A DNA stretch of 64,000 nt from Ralstonia pickettii (lineage in GTDB: Bacteria > Pseudomonadota > Gammaproteobacteria > Burkholderiales > Burkholderiaceae). Shown in pieces: positions 33,997-42,217 of the stretch (within the stretch, counting starts at the first letter, position 1; every line of letters begins with the position of its first letter). The position numbers were made by a program, and so were the translations under genes. The notes under the pieces are model-generated. The model was not told the origin of the DNA. It worked only from the letters and a program-made list of their open reading frames with translations, and made no database searches. The stretch covers positions 1 through 64,000 of the forward strand of contig NZ_CP104382.1 in assembly GCF_030582395.1 (NCBI RefSeq), written 5' to 3'.

Positions 33997-34020
33997 CATC
34001 TCAGGCGATCAGCCTGAAAC

Positions 34021-34224
34021 TTATTCCGGCTTGATCGCCGAGGCTTGCAGACCCTTCGGGCCTTGCTTCACCTCGAAGGTGACCTTCTGGCCGTCCTTCA
34101 GGGTCTTGAAGCCCGAACCCTGAATTTCGGAGAAGTGCGCGAACAGATCTGCGCCGCCGCCGTCCGGAGTGATGAAGCCGAAGCCTTTGGTTTCGTTAAA
34201 CCATTTGACAGTACCCGTGGCCAT
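34021..34224 (-). CDS. Cold-shock domain protein
   Basis: 67 residues, [35 protein letters not shown]: a single cold-shock domain with RNP1 KGFGFIT (13-19) and RNP2 DLFAHF. Proteins of this family bind single-stranded nucleic acid and melt RNA structure. It is convergent with repA and divergent from parA, so it sits inside the replication/partition module. An AAGGAAT sequence lies upstream of the ATG. Confidence 0.95.
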   Translation of the reverse strand: MATGTVKWFNETKGFGFITPDGGGADLFAHFSEIQGSGFKTLKDGQKVTFEVKQGPKGLQASAIKPE

Positions 34225-34612
34225 GCAAAAATTCCTTTAAAAAACAAAAAACACGTCGTCCAGCCGATCCGGACATCGCACGAAGAACCGGCTGATTCCG
34301 AATCTTGCGTAGACAAAGTCTTCAGACGACTGTCTAAGCATCATAACGAGTTTGGGGCAGAGTGTCGATGGGCGGCATTTTTCTGAAATGTCGCTTTTAT
34401 GCATCTCACTGGTAAACACCTAGGAAGCCTGCAAATGCAGGGCTGAATGCATGAAGTTATGCGTTAAAGGCGGCATTTACATCTCAATTTAGGTTGATTA
34501 AGGACTACGCGTCCTGCGCCGCACACCCCTCTGTTTCCGATGAAATTTGTATGAATTGAATTTTATCGATCTTGTGTTTTCCTGTCGTCTTCCCTAAGAT
34601 GAGCGCTGCTGA
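34225..34612. other. Divergent csp-parA intergenic region
   Basis: About 390 bp without a gene. It is clearly richer in A+T than its surroundings, especially 34480-34600, and must contain the csp promoter with its leader and the parA promoter. No iteron copy is present; one perfect parS palindrome lies at its parA end. Confidence 0.5.
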
Positions 34613-34628
34613 CTTTCAGCGCTGAAAG
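34613..34628. promoter_or_regulatory. parS centromere-like site at parA
   Basis: CTTTCAGCGCTGAAAG, a perfect 16-bp palindrome ending 10 bp before the parA GTG. The same palindrome recurs in parB, with one-base variants elsewhere. The position suggests both centromere function and repression of parAB. Confidence 0.82.
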
Positions 34629-34638
34629 TGGAGGGCTA

Positions 34639-35307
34639 GTGAGCGCCAAGATCGTAACGGTATTCAATCAAAAGGGCGGCTGCGGGAAGACCACGGTCAG
34701 CATGCATATCGCAGGTACCCTCGGTCTGCGCGGTAATAAGACCCTGCTCGTCGATATGGACGAGCAAGGCACCGCCACCCGTTGGGCCGCCCAGGCTCCT
34801 GAAGAGAAGCCCTTCCCGGCTTCGGTCATCGGATTGGCGCCCTCTGGAGGCGCCATGCACCGGGAAGTCCGCAAATTTGTCGCGGACTACGATTACATCG
34901 TGGTGGATTGCCCTCCGGCGGTTCACTCACCGTCATCCTCAAGCGCGTTGCTGATTTCGGACGTCGCACTCATCCCTGTTGTGCCTTCGCCTCCGGACCT
35001 GTGGGCTGCGGTGGCGGCCAAAGCGCTTGCACAGCAGGCTCAAGTCACCAATGAGACGCTCCGCATTCGCGTGCTGGCGAACATGGTCCAGCGGCGGGTT
35101 TCGCTTGCAAAACAAGCAATTGAAATTCTCGGTGATGATGGTGATATTCCTTTGATGGATTCCATGATCGGCTCGCGCTCGGCATTTCGCGAGTGCCAGG
35201 CGATCGGCGCAACGGTGCACGGTGTGCCAGGCGCCCGGGAAGCGATGAGTGAAGTCGACCTCTTGATCGACGAGGTATTGCAGTTGTTGCAGGAGGAACG
35301 TGTATGA
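34639..35307 (+). CDS. parA: Partition ATPase ParA (small type Ib)
   Basis: 222 residues beginning MSAKIVTVFNQKGGCGKTTVS. The deviant Walker A box KGGCGKTT (12-19) carries the signature lysine of the ParA/MinD family; LLVDMDEQG and YDYIVVDCPPAV supply the Walker A' and B regions. There is no N-terminal helix-turn-helix, so this is the small class that does not itself bind the operator. The start is GTG with GGAGGG close upstream. The stop overlaps parB by 4 bp. Confidence 0.93.
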   Translation: MSAKIVTVFNQKGGCGKTTVSMHIAGTLGLRGNKTLLVDMDEQGTATRWAAQAPEEKPFPASVIGLAPSGGAMHREVRKFVADYDYIVVDCPPAVHSPSSSSALLISDVALIPVVPSPPDLWAAVAAKALAQQAQVTNETLRIRVLANMVQRRVSLAKQAIEILGDDGDIPLMDSMIGSRSAFRECQAIGATVHGVPGAREAMSEVDLLIDEVLQLLQEERV

Positions 35308-36314
35308 GCGCGAAGTTGAGATCGCTCAAGGACGGCATGCTGGCCGGCATTGCTGCAGAAAAGACCAAGGCGGCACCGGTGGATCGCTTTGCCTTGGCGG
35401 AAAAAGCGATTACGTCGCACCCTCGCGGTCTTCTGGGGCAACCCGCTCCAACCCCCGCTTTCAGCGCTGAAAGTGCCGCCGCTTCGAACGCTTCCGAGCG
35501 CCGGGTCATTAAGGTCCCACTAGAGCGTCTGCAGGAAAATCCGCTCAACGCCCGCCGTATATATGATCCGCAGATCGTCCAGGAGCGGGCTGCATCGATC
35601 GCTACGCATGGTCAGCAAACTCCCGGTTTGGCAGCCGCAGATCCAGCACGCCCCGGCTGGTATGTCTTGATTGATGGCCACTATCGTAAGCGGGCGTTGG
35701 CTGCTGCCGGCAAGGCAGAGATGGACTGCTTCATTGAAGACGGCCTGTCGGACATCGATTTCTACCGCCTGTCCTTCGTTCTGAACGAGCAGCGTTCCGG
35801 CCAGTCCGTACTGGACAACGCGATCGCCTGGCGTCAGCTATTGGACGAAGGAAAAGTTAGGAAAGAAGAAGATATTTGTGAAATTACCGGCGTATCGGCG
35901 GGAACGGTCAACAAGACGCTGGCCTTGTTGAAGCTGCCGGAGTCCGTTCTCGAAGTGATGAAGGAGCGGCCGGCCGGAATTGGTATCGCAACCGGTTACG
36001 AGTTGACCCTGTACTTCAAGACCGCGGGCGAAGATCGGACGCGCGAGCTGGTACACCGTGTGTTGGAAGAAGGGCTCTCGAGCCGCGATGTGGAGCAGAT
36101 CCGTAAGGTGGCTCAGGAAGGACGCACCCGGAAGGTTAAAGAAGTCAGCCGCCAATACAAGATCAGAAGTGCAGAAGGTGATCTTCTCGGCACAATCAAG
36201 GAATGGGACTCCGGCCGAGTCATGCTGGATGTCAAGCTCGCCGATCGTGGCGCGCGTGAATCGCTGGTCGAGGCGCTTAAAAGCCGGTTTGGCTTGGACG
36301 TCGCGCTGCTGTAG
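35304..36314 (+). CDS. parB: Partition protein ParB
   Basis: 336 residues. A variable N-terminus of about 65 residues precedes the ParB/Srx CTPase domain (VPLERLQENPLNARRIYDPQIVQERAASIATHGQQTPGLA; YVLIDGHYRKRALAAAG), then a helix-turn-helix (EDICEITGVSAGTVNKTLALLKLPESVLE) and a C-terminal dimerisation domain. ParB should load on parS palindromes and interact with ParA for chromid segregation. A perfect parS palindrome lies inside the gene at codons for FSAES. Confidence 0.93.
   Translation: MSAKLRSLKDGMLAGIAAEKTKAAPVDRFALAEKAITSHPRGLLGQPAPTPAFSAESAAASNASERRVIKVPLERLQENPLNARRIYDPQIVQERAASIATHGQQTPGLAAADPARPGWYVLIDGHYRKRALAAAGKAEMDCFIEDGLSDIDFYRLSFVLNEQRSGQSVLDNAIAWRQLLDEGKVRKEEDICEITGVSAGTVNKTLALLKLPESVLEVMKERPAGIGIATGYELTLYFKTAGEDRTRELVHRVLEEGLSSRDVEQIRKVAQEGRTRKVKEVSRQYKIRSAEGDLLGTIKEWDSGRVMLDVKLADRGARESLVEALKSRFGLDVALL
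35458..35473. promoter_or_regulatory. parS centromere-like site inside parB
   Basis: CTTTCAGCGCTGAAAG, identical to the site before parA. It lies in the variable N-terminal part of parB, where coding constraint is weak. Confidence 0.8.
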
Positions 36315-36336
36315 TGCCGCCGCACACTGAATATAG

Positions 36337-36363
36337 GCGCCCGCGAGGGCGCTTTTTTTTTTT
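36337..36363 (+). terminator. Rho-independent terminator of parAB
   Basis: GCGCCC-GCGA-GGGCGC followed by eleven Ts, 23 bp after the parB stop. Confidence 0.92.
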
Positions 36364-36403
36364 GTCCGATTTCTGTGTGCTGCACGTCGACACCTGGCGT
36401 GAG

Positions 36404-36419
36404 CGTACCCGTTTCTGCG
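36404..36419 (-). repeat. Iteron-like repeat downstream of parB
   Basis: Minus strand CGCAGAAACGGGTACG, an exact consensus copy, between the parAB terminator and the KfrA-like gene. Confidence 0.85.
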
Positions 36420-36562
36420 TCACCTCACGCGTGGAATCCACACCTTTCAGGGAAGGCCCGACTTGGCCTATAGCCGGTGCTGGAAGGGCCAATCCGGGAA
36501 GTCACAGGCATTTTAACGCCTCAGAATCGCACTGCAAGAAAAAAACGGCGATATATAAATAA

Positions 36563-36608
36563 TGTACATCACACGTGCGTGCTTGAGGTTTTTAACCTCT
36601 GATGTACA
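36563..36608. promoter_or_regulatory. Nested palindromic operator of the KfrA-like gene
   Basis: TGTACATCA (36563-36571) pairs with TGATGTACA (36600-36608), enclosing GAGGTT-TTT-AACCTC (36585-36599). A possible promoter (TTGAGG, 16 bp, TACACT) overlaps it, 24 bp before the ATG. KfrA proteins are known to repress their own promoters at long palindromes. Confidence 0.65.
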
Positions 36609-36632
36609 CTATAGAAGCACTTGATAGACCTT

Positions 36633-37448
36633 ATGGCCCGACCCGGACTCCATTTCTCGGCAGAGCAGCAGCAGCGGATCATTGACGCGATCCGGCGGCT
36701 CGATATTGCATTCCCGCATGACAACGCAGTGTTCCTCGACGAGGTCATTGAAGCGGTTCAGGCTGTGACGCGGCGCATCTATGGCGTGCGGCGGTATGTG
36801 CAGTGGTTGACTGAAGCTGGAGTACGTCGCCGTCCAAGCAACACGACGCTTCAGAAAGCGGTCGACCGCGCACAGGGCCGCGGTTCCGCTGCAAGGAGTC
36901 CAGCAGCCGATTCGGTGGAGCCGTGGCCGATTCCATTGCACGCAGAAACGGGTACGCTTTCAGCGCGGGAGGAGCAAAACCGTATCGCTTCACGCGCTAT
37001 TGGCGCGCCAGGTGCAGGTGCCGAATGGATGGAAGCGCGCATTCGCGCCGAGGTGGCGGAGCGTGCGCTGGAACACGAATCCGCCCGCAATCGGCAATTG
37101 CAGGCTGCGATGGCGGACTTGGAGCGGCGGCTCGGCGAAGCGCTCGCCACGGCGCCTGCCGTGCCGCCCAAATTGACGGACGAGACGCTCGAGCGTCTCG
37201 AGCGAACGATGGAAACCGTCACCCGCCTCGAGGGCGCAGCCAGCGCACTGGCGGGTACGGAGCGCTTTCTGCGCTTGCAGAACGATGCGGTGCGTCAGCA
37301 GACGCAAAACGAAGCCGATCAACTGCGCCAGCGCATCCGTACGCTCGAGGCGGAGGTCGCGCAGCTGAACGCCCAGATCGATGCTTACCGACGGACGGCA
37401 GAGCGCGCAGCGCCGGTCTCGCGCGGCTGGGTCAAACCATCTTCCTGA
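36633..37448 (+). CDS. KfrA-like DNA-binding coiled-coil protein
   Basis: 271 residues from the ATG at 36633; a TTG four codons upstream is in frame. The N-terminal 90 residues resemble the KfrA_N DNA-binding domain (SAEQQQRIIDAIRRL; VFLDEVIEAVQAVTRRIYGVRRYVQWLTEAGVRRRPSNTTLQKAVDR). From about 140 to 260 a long coiled coil follows (LEHESARNRQLQAAMADLERRLGEAL; ADQLRQRIRTLEAEVAQLNAQIDAYRRTAER). Plasmid KfrA proteins aid stable inheritance. An exact iteron copy lies inside the linker, coding for AETGTL. Confidence 0.8.
   Translation: MARPGLHFSAEQQQRIIDAIRRLDIAFPHDNAVFLDEVIEAVQAVTRRIYGVRRYVQWLTEAGVRRRPSNTTLQKAVDRAQGRGSAARSPAADSVEPWPIPLHAETGTLSAREEQNRIASRAIGAPGAGAEWMEARIRAEVAERALEHESARNRQLQAAMADLERRLGEALATAPAVPPKLTDETLERLERTMETVTRLEGAASALAGTERFLRLQNDAVRQQTQNEADQLRQRIRTLEAEVAQLNAQIDAYRRTAERAAPVSRGWVKPSS
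36941..36966 (+). repeat. Iteron-like repeat with abutting parS half-site inside the KfrA-like gene
   Basis: CGCAGAAACGGGTACG (36941-36956), followed at once by CTTTCAGCGC (36957-36966), which is ten bases of the parS palindrome. It codes for AETGTLSA in the linker between the DNA-binding and coiled-coil parts. Confidence 0.75.
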
Positions 37449-37513
37449 TGTTCTGATGCGCGGTTGGCGGGCGCTTACTGGTCTGCACAGGGTCAATATC
37501 CCAAAAACAGGCA

Positions 37514-37553
37514 CGCAGAATTGGGTACGCTTTTCGACTTTCGGCGCTGAAAG
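37514..37553. repeat. Iteron-like repeat paired with parS-like palindrome
   Basis: CGCAGAATTGGGTACG (37514-37529, plus) lies 8 bp before CTTTCGGCGCTGAAAG (37538-37553). Both elements are one or a few bases off their consensus. They occupy the 266-bp gap between the KfrA-like gene and galU, which holds no gene of its own. Confidence 0.75.
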
Positions 37554-37714
37554 TTCATGTGACGGAGTTGCAACCCGTTGTAGGAAAGGCGTTGAGCCGA
37601 GCCTCCTAGCCGCCTACCGCCGGTTCAGGAGGCGTGCAAGCCAAGGCCGCAACGCGCGGGGCCGGACTGGCATATGACTTGCTCATGACACTACGTCTCA
37701 CCAATGGAGTTGTC

Positions 37715-38665
37715 ATGAACGAGAAGATCACCAAGGCCGTGTTCCCCGTGGCGGGGCTCGGTACGCGCTTTCTCCCCGCCACCAAGGCCAGCCCGAAAGA
37801 GATGCTGCCGATTGTCGATAAGCCGCTGATCCAATATGCGGTGGAAGAGGCTGCTGCTGCGGGTATCACGGAAATGATCTTCATCACGGGCCGCGCCAAG
37901 CGGGCTATCGAGGATCATTTCGACAAGGCGTACGAACTCGAAACTGAACTGGCCGCCAAGAACAAGCAGGCGCTGCTCGAGATGGTGCAGTCCATCAAGC
38001 CGGCCGGCGTCGAGTGCTTCTATGTGCGCCAGCCCGAGACGCTCGGTCTTGGCCACGCGGTGCTGTGCGCGCAGAAACTGGTACGCGACGAACCCTTCGC
38101 CGTGATCCTGGCCGACGACTTGCTGGACAACCAGCCGCCTGTCATGCAGCAGATGACGGAGCTTTACGATCACTACCGTTGCTCCATCGTGGGTGTCGAA
38201 ACCATTGCGCCGGAGGCGTCGCGTTCGTACGGCGTGGTAGCAGGCCGTGAATGGGACGACCGCCTGATCAAGCTCGACGGCATTGTCGAAAAGCCGGCGC
38301 CGAAGGAGGCACCGTCCAACCTGGGCGTGGTCGGGCGCTACATCCTGACGCCGCGCATCTTCGATCATCTGCGCAATCTGAAACCGGGTGCCGGCGGCGA
38401 ACTGCAATTGACCGACGCCATCCAGAGCCTGCTGGCTGAAGAGCAGATCCTGGCTTATCGCTACCGTGGTCAGCGCTTCGATTGCGGCAGCAAGTTCGGT
38501 TACCTGCAGGCGACGGTCGAGTTTGCTTTGCGCCATCCGGAAGTGCGTGCTGACTTTGAGGCCTACCTGCATGACCGGCTGGGCCTGGCCCAAACACACC
38601 AGGATGTTTCTGCCGAGTTGGATTCGTTGGTCCGCGACACCATTCCGCTGAGCGTGGCCGCCTGA
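37715..38665 (+). CDS. galU: UTP-glucose-1-phosphate uridylyltransferase GalU
   Basis: 316 residues from the ATG at 37715, preceded by GGAG. It makes UDP-glucose for envelope glycans. The nucleotidyltransferase N-terminus FPVAGLGTRFLPATKASPKEMLPIVDKPLIQYAVEEA is typical, followed by AVILADDLL and GGELQLTDAIQSLL; the length is near the usual 290-300. An iteron-like 16-mer (38070-38085) lies inside the gene, coding AQKLVRD. Confidence 0.95.
   Translation: MNEKITKAVFPVAGLGTRFLPATKASPKEMLPIVDKPLIQYAVEEAAAAGITEMIFITGRAKRAIEDHFDKAYELETELAAKNKQALLEMVQSIKPAGVECFYVRQPETLGLGHAVLCAQKLVRDEPFAVILADDLLDNQPPVMQQMTELYDHYRCSIVGVETIAPEASRSYGVVAGREWDDRLIKLDGIVEKPAPKEAPSNLGVVGRYILTPRIFDHLRNLKPGAGGELQLTDAIQSLLAEEQILAYRYRGQRFDCGSKFGYLQATVEFALRHPEVRADFEAYLHDRLGLAQTHQDVSAELDSLVRDTIPLSVAA
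38070..38085 (+). repeat. Iteron-like repeat inside galU
   Basis: CGCAGAAACTGGTACG, one base from the CGCAGAAACAGGTACG form common at the origin. It lies in conserved coding sequence, so it could be fortuitous. Confidence 0.5.
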
Positions 38666-38699
38666 GCCTCGCCTCTCTCTCTCTTTCTCAGAGCCGGTC

Positions 38700-38715
38700 G
38701 TGCGGAATCCCGCAC
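38700..38715. promoter_or_regulatory. Inverted repeat, possible activator site upstream of the permease gene
   Basis: GTGCGG-AATC-CCGCAC lies about 245 bp before the KgtP-like start, a distance typical of enhancer sites. It resembles, from memory, DctD-type sites. A second palindrome GTCGCACAC-CCGACT-GTGTGCGAC is at 38891-38914. Confidence 0.45.
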
Positions 38716-38890
38716 AGGCCGCCCGGCCGATTCTGAGAAACCGCACACCCTCCGTATCCCCCGCCTTTCCGCCGATTTCCCGTAAGGCCTTGTGCCATGG
38801 GCGTTTGTGCCGAATCGGCGCGCGCGCGTTCCGCATGGAATGCTTCTTGAGAAAGAGCGACCACCCATAAACCGGCGGGCCGCTCGGACG

Positions 38891-38914
38891 TCGCACACCC
38901 GACTGTGTGCGACA
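38891..38914. promoter_or_regulatory. Inverted repeat upstream of the KgtP-like gene
   Basis: GTCGCACAC-CCGACT-GTGTGCGAC, nine-base perfect arms, 43 bp before the ATG. It may be a regulator-binding site or an mRNA leader hairpin; no T-run follows. Confidence 0.45.
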
Positions 38915-38956
38915 TGTCACCAGCAAAGGCCGCCGCCAACGCTCCAAGGAGACACC

Positions 38957-40297
38957 ATGACGCAGCCCCAGGCTGGCGCGGTCACGGGCGAGTTGCCGCC
39001 CACGTACGCCCCCATCAAGGACACCCCCGCAGATGTTCGCCGTCGTCTGCGTTCCATCTTTTCCGGTTCGGTTGGCAATCTGGTCGAGTGGTACGACTGG
39101 TATGTCTACTCGGCGTTTGCGCTGTACTTTGCCAAGTCGTTTTTCCCCAAGGGTGACCAGACTGCCCAGTTGCTCAATACGGCGGCGGTCTTTGCAGTGG
39201 GCTTCCTGGCGCGTCCGCTGGGCGGCTGGCTGATGGGCATCTACGCCGATCGTTACGGCCGCAAGCGCGCGCTGTTCTTCTCGGTGGTGCTCATGTGCGC
39301 GGGCTCGCTCATCATCGCGCTCACGCCGAGCTACGCGACGATCGGCGTTGCGGCGCCGGTACTGCTCGTGCTGGCGCGGCTGCTGCAGGGGCTGTCGGTT
39401 GGCGGGGAATACGGCACGTCGGCCACGTACCTGAGCGAAGTCGCCAACAAGGAGAACCGCGGCTTCTACTCGAGCTTCCAGTACGTCACGCTCATCGCCG
39501 GCCAACTGACGGCGCTGGCGCTGCTGATCGTGCTGCAGCAGTTCGTGCTGTCGCCGGCGCAGCTCGAGGCGTGGGGCTGGCGCGTTCCGTTCTTCATCGG
39601 CGCGCTGTGCGCGCTGGTGGCAATGGCCATGCGCTCGCACATGGAGGAAACGCAATCCTTTACCGCCGCGAAGGCAAAAAAGAAGCGCGGCACGCTGTCG
39701 GAACTGGCCAAGCATCCGCGCGCCGTTGCAACAGTCGTGGGGTTGACGATGGGCGGTACGGTGGCGTTCTACACGTACTCGATCTACATGCAGAAGTTCC
39801 TGGCCAACACGGTCGGGCTGTCGAAGGACACGGCGACGCTGGTGTCGGGCGCCACGCTGCTGCTGTTTGCGATGCTGCAGCCGATCGTGGGCGGGTTGTC
39901 CGACCGCATTGGCCGCCGCCCGATCCTGATCGCGTTCGGCGTGCTCGGTACGCTGTTTACCGTGCCGATCATGACCGGCATCAGCCAGACCACCAACGTG
40001 TGGGCGGCCTTCTTCCTGATCATGGCCGCGCTGGTGATCGTCTCCGGCTACACGTCGATCAACGCGGTGGTGAAGGCCGAGCTGTTCCCTGCGGAAGTGC
40101 GGGCGCTGGGCGTGGGCCTGCCGTATGCATTGACGGTGTCCATCTTTGGCGGCACGGCGGAGTACATCGCGCTGTGGCTCAAGCAGGCGGGTCACGAGTC
40201 GCTGTTCTACTGGTATGTGACGGGCACGATCTTCCTGTCGCTGTTGGTGTACGTGTTCATGCGCGATACTCGCGAGCATTCCCGCATCGAAGATTGA
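38957..40297 (+). CDS. MHS-family MFS permease, KgtP-like (2-oxoglutarate/dicarboxylate)
   Basis: 446 residues, 12 membrane segments. Family signatures are GNLVEWYDWYVYSAFALYFAKSFFP near residue 40, the loop motif GIYADRYGRKRAL, and LLQGLSVGGEYGTSATYLSE. This is the metabolite:H+ symporter branch containing KgtP and the shikimate and proline/betaine carriers; KgtP is the closest in feel. AAGGAG precedes the ATG. The DctB/DctD-like pair begins 3 bp downstream, implying that the pair senses the permease's substrate. Confidence 0.9.
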   Translation: MTQPQAGAVTGELPPTYAPIKDTPADVRRRLRSIFSGSVGNLVEWYDWYVYSAFALYFAKSFFPKGDQTAQLLNTAAVFAVGFLARPLGGWLMGIYADRYGRKRALFFSVVLMCAGSLIIALTPSYATIGVAAPVLLVLARLLQGLSVGGEYGTSATYLSEVANKENRGFYSSFQYVTLIAGQLTALALLIVLQQFVLSPAQLEAWGWRVPFFIGALCALVAMAMRSHMEETQSFTAAKAKKKRGTLSELAKHPRAVATVVGLTMGGTVAFYTYSIYMQKFLANTVGLSKDTATLVSGATLLLFAMLQPIVGGLSDRIGRRPILIAFGVLGTLFTVPIMTGISQTTNVWAAFFLIMAALVIVSGYTSINAVVKAELFPAEVRALGVGLPYALTVSIFGGTAEYIALWLKQAGHESLFYWYVTGTIFLSLLVYVFMRDTREHSRIED

Positions 40298-40300
40298 CCC

Positions 40301-42217
40301 ATGTCGCCAACCGACGGCCACGCCGACCTTGCTCCGCTCGCGCACGGGCGCGGCTGGCGCGTGGCCGTCGCGCTGGCGATGGCGGCGTGCTGCGCCGCAG
40401 CGGGATGGGGCGCTTACGCCGTCGCCCTGCAGCGCTACGTTGCCACGCGGGCCGAAGAGGCCGGCCAGCGCACCACCTTCTACGCGCAGAACCTGCGCAG
40501 CACGCTGGCCCGCTATGAATCCTTGCCCAGGCTGGCGGCGTTGGAGCACGTCCTGCACGTTGCCCTGCAGGAGAACCCCCAGGCTGGCGATGCTGTCACG
40601 CGCCGCGCGGCCAACGCTTATCTGAAAGAAGTACAGGCCGCCACCGATCTGGCTGCCGCTCATCTGATCAATACGACCGGCCTCACAATCGCGGCCAGCA
40701 ACTGGGACCTGCCAACCTCGTTCGTCGGCCAGAACTACGCGTTCCGCCCGTACTTTGTCGAGGCCATGCGCGAAGGGCTCGGTCGCTTCTACGGCGTGGG
40801 CAATACCACCGGCGAGACGGGCTATTTCGTTGCCGCCCCCGTACGCGAAGACAACAAGCCGATCGGCGTGGTGGTTGTGAAGGTCAACCTTGATGCGTTC
40901 GAGGCCACGTTGTCGCGCAGCGGCGATACGGTGCTGCTGGTGGATCGGCACGGCGTAATCTTCCTGTCGTCGGTACCCGAGTGGAAATACCGCACGCTCG
41001 GCACCTTGAACGCGGATCAGCGCGCCGCACTTGAGGCGACGCGCCAGTACGCACCGCACATCCTCACGCCGCTCGGAATGAGAGGCGGGCAAGCTGAAAG
41101 CGTCCCCTTTTCTGCGGACCATCCTCCGCAGACGGTGCGCGTGGCGCTGCCCGGGAAATCGGCGTCGACACTGCGTGTGCAGTACCGCCCGGTGGGCCTG
41201 CTCGGGTGGCAGGTCGCCGTGTTGATCGACCCGCGCGACGAGCAGCGCACCGCGCTGGTGGCCGGGGCGAGCGCCGCCTTCGCGATGGCGCTGGTCTTCG
41301 CCGTACTCGTTGCGTTGCGTCTGCGTCAACGCCGGCGCGAAGAGCAGCATCGCGCGCGCGCCGCTCTGCGCGAAGTCCAGCGTGACCTGGAAGCGCGCAT
41401 CGCCCAGCGCACTGCCGAGTTGACGTCCGCCAACACCGCGCTCGCCGGCAAGGTCGAGGCGCTCGATGCCGCGCAACGCATCCTGCGCGAGACGCGCGAT
41501 GCCGCCGTGCAGGCCGGCAAGCTGGCTGTGCTCGGCCAGATGGCCGCCGGCATCACGCACGAACTCAACCAGCCGCTCACCGCGCTGACCACGCTGTCCG
41601 ACAACGCGAACCAGCTTGCCGAGCGCGGACGCATCGACGATGTGCGCGGCAACCTCACGCACATCAGCCAGCTTGCCGAGCGCATGGGGCGCATCGTTTC
41701 GCACATCAAGGCGTTCTCGCGCAAGGGCGATGCGGCACGCGCAACTGTGTCGGTGGATGAAGCCATCCGCCAGGCACTGATGCTGATCGAGACGCGCCGG
41801 CGCCAGGCCGGCGTGACAGTGATCGCCGACCCGGTGCCGGCAGATTTGGCGGTCTGGGCCAATGCCGTTCGGCTCGAGCAGGTGCTCGTCAACCTCATCC
41901 GCAACGCCATCGACGCCACCGCCGAAGCCCCGGCAGCCGAATCGCCGACCGTGCGCGTGAGCGTCGAACCCATCGAGAAATGGGTACGCATCACCGTCCG
42001 CGACTTTGGCCCGGGCATTCCCGCCGATGTGCTGCCGCGCCTGTTTGAGCCCTTCTTCACCACCAAGGACGAAGGTCAGGGCCTGGGGCTCGGTCTGGCG
42101 ATATCGCTTGCGATCATCGAGGATTTTGGTGGCCGGCTCGAAGGCAGTAATGCCGGTGACGATGCGGGTGGCGCAGAATTCGTCATCGAGCTTGAACGCG
42201 TTGTGAAAGCCACATGA
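40301..42217 (+). CDS. DctB-like membrane sensor histidine kinase
   Basis: 638 residues. Two membrane segments (about 20-42 and 320-342) enclose a periplasmic double-Cache domain like that of DctB. Then come a coiled-coil linker, HisKA with GKLAVLGQMAAGITHELNQPLTAL, and HATPase with NLIRNAIDAT, DFGPGIP and GQGLGLGLAIS. It should sense a C4- or C5-dicarboxylate and phosphorylate the adjacent sigma-54 regulator. It starts 3 bp after the permease gene and overlaps the regulator by 4 bp. Confidence 0.92.
   Translation: MSPTDGHADLAPLAHGRGWRVAVALAMAACCAAAGWGAYAVALQRYVATRAEEAGQRTTFYAQNLRSTLARYESLPRLAALEHVLHVALQENPQAGDAVTRRAANAYLKEVQAATDLAAAHLINTTGLTIAASNWDLPTSFVGQNYAFRPYFVEAMREGLGRFYGVGNTTGETGYFVAAPVREDNKPIGVVVVKVNLDAFEATLSRSGDTVLLVDRHGVIFLSSVPEWKYRTLGTLNADQRAALEATRQYAPHILTPLGMRGGQAESVPFSADHPPQTVRVALPGKSASTLRVQYRPVGLLGWQVAVLIDPRDEQRTALVAGASAAFAMALVFAVLVALRLRQRRREEQHRARAALREVQRDLEARIAQRTAELTSANTALAGKVEALDAAQRILRETRDAAVQAGKLAVLGQMAAGITHELNQPLTALTTLSDNANQLAERGRIDDVRGNLTHISQLAERMGRIVSHIKAFSRKGDAARATVSVDEAIRQALMLIETRRRQAGVTVIADPVPADLAVWANAVRLEQVLVNLIRNAIDATAEAPAAESPTVRVSVEPIEKWVRITVRDFGPGIPADVLPRLFEPFFTTKDEGQGLGLGLAISLAIIEDFGGRLEGSNAGDDAGGAEFVIELERVVKAT

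Noticed and set aside
37691..41704. Very long open frame (over 1300 codons) antisense to galU, the permease and the DctB-like gene
   Set aside because: It lies opposite three well-supported genes, its translation is low-complexity rich in Arg, His and Gln, and it is the usual high-GC antisense artefact.
41974..41989. Iteron-like sequence (AGAAATGGGTACG) inside the DctB-like gene
   Set aside because: Three mismatches at the 5' end; about 0.5 such matches are expected by chance in 64 kb, and it lies in conserved coding sequence (EKWVRI).
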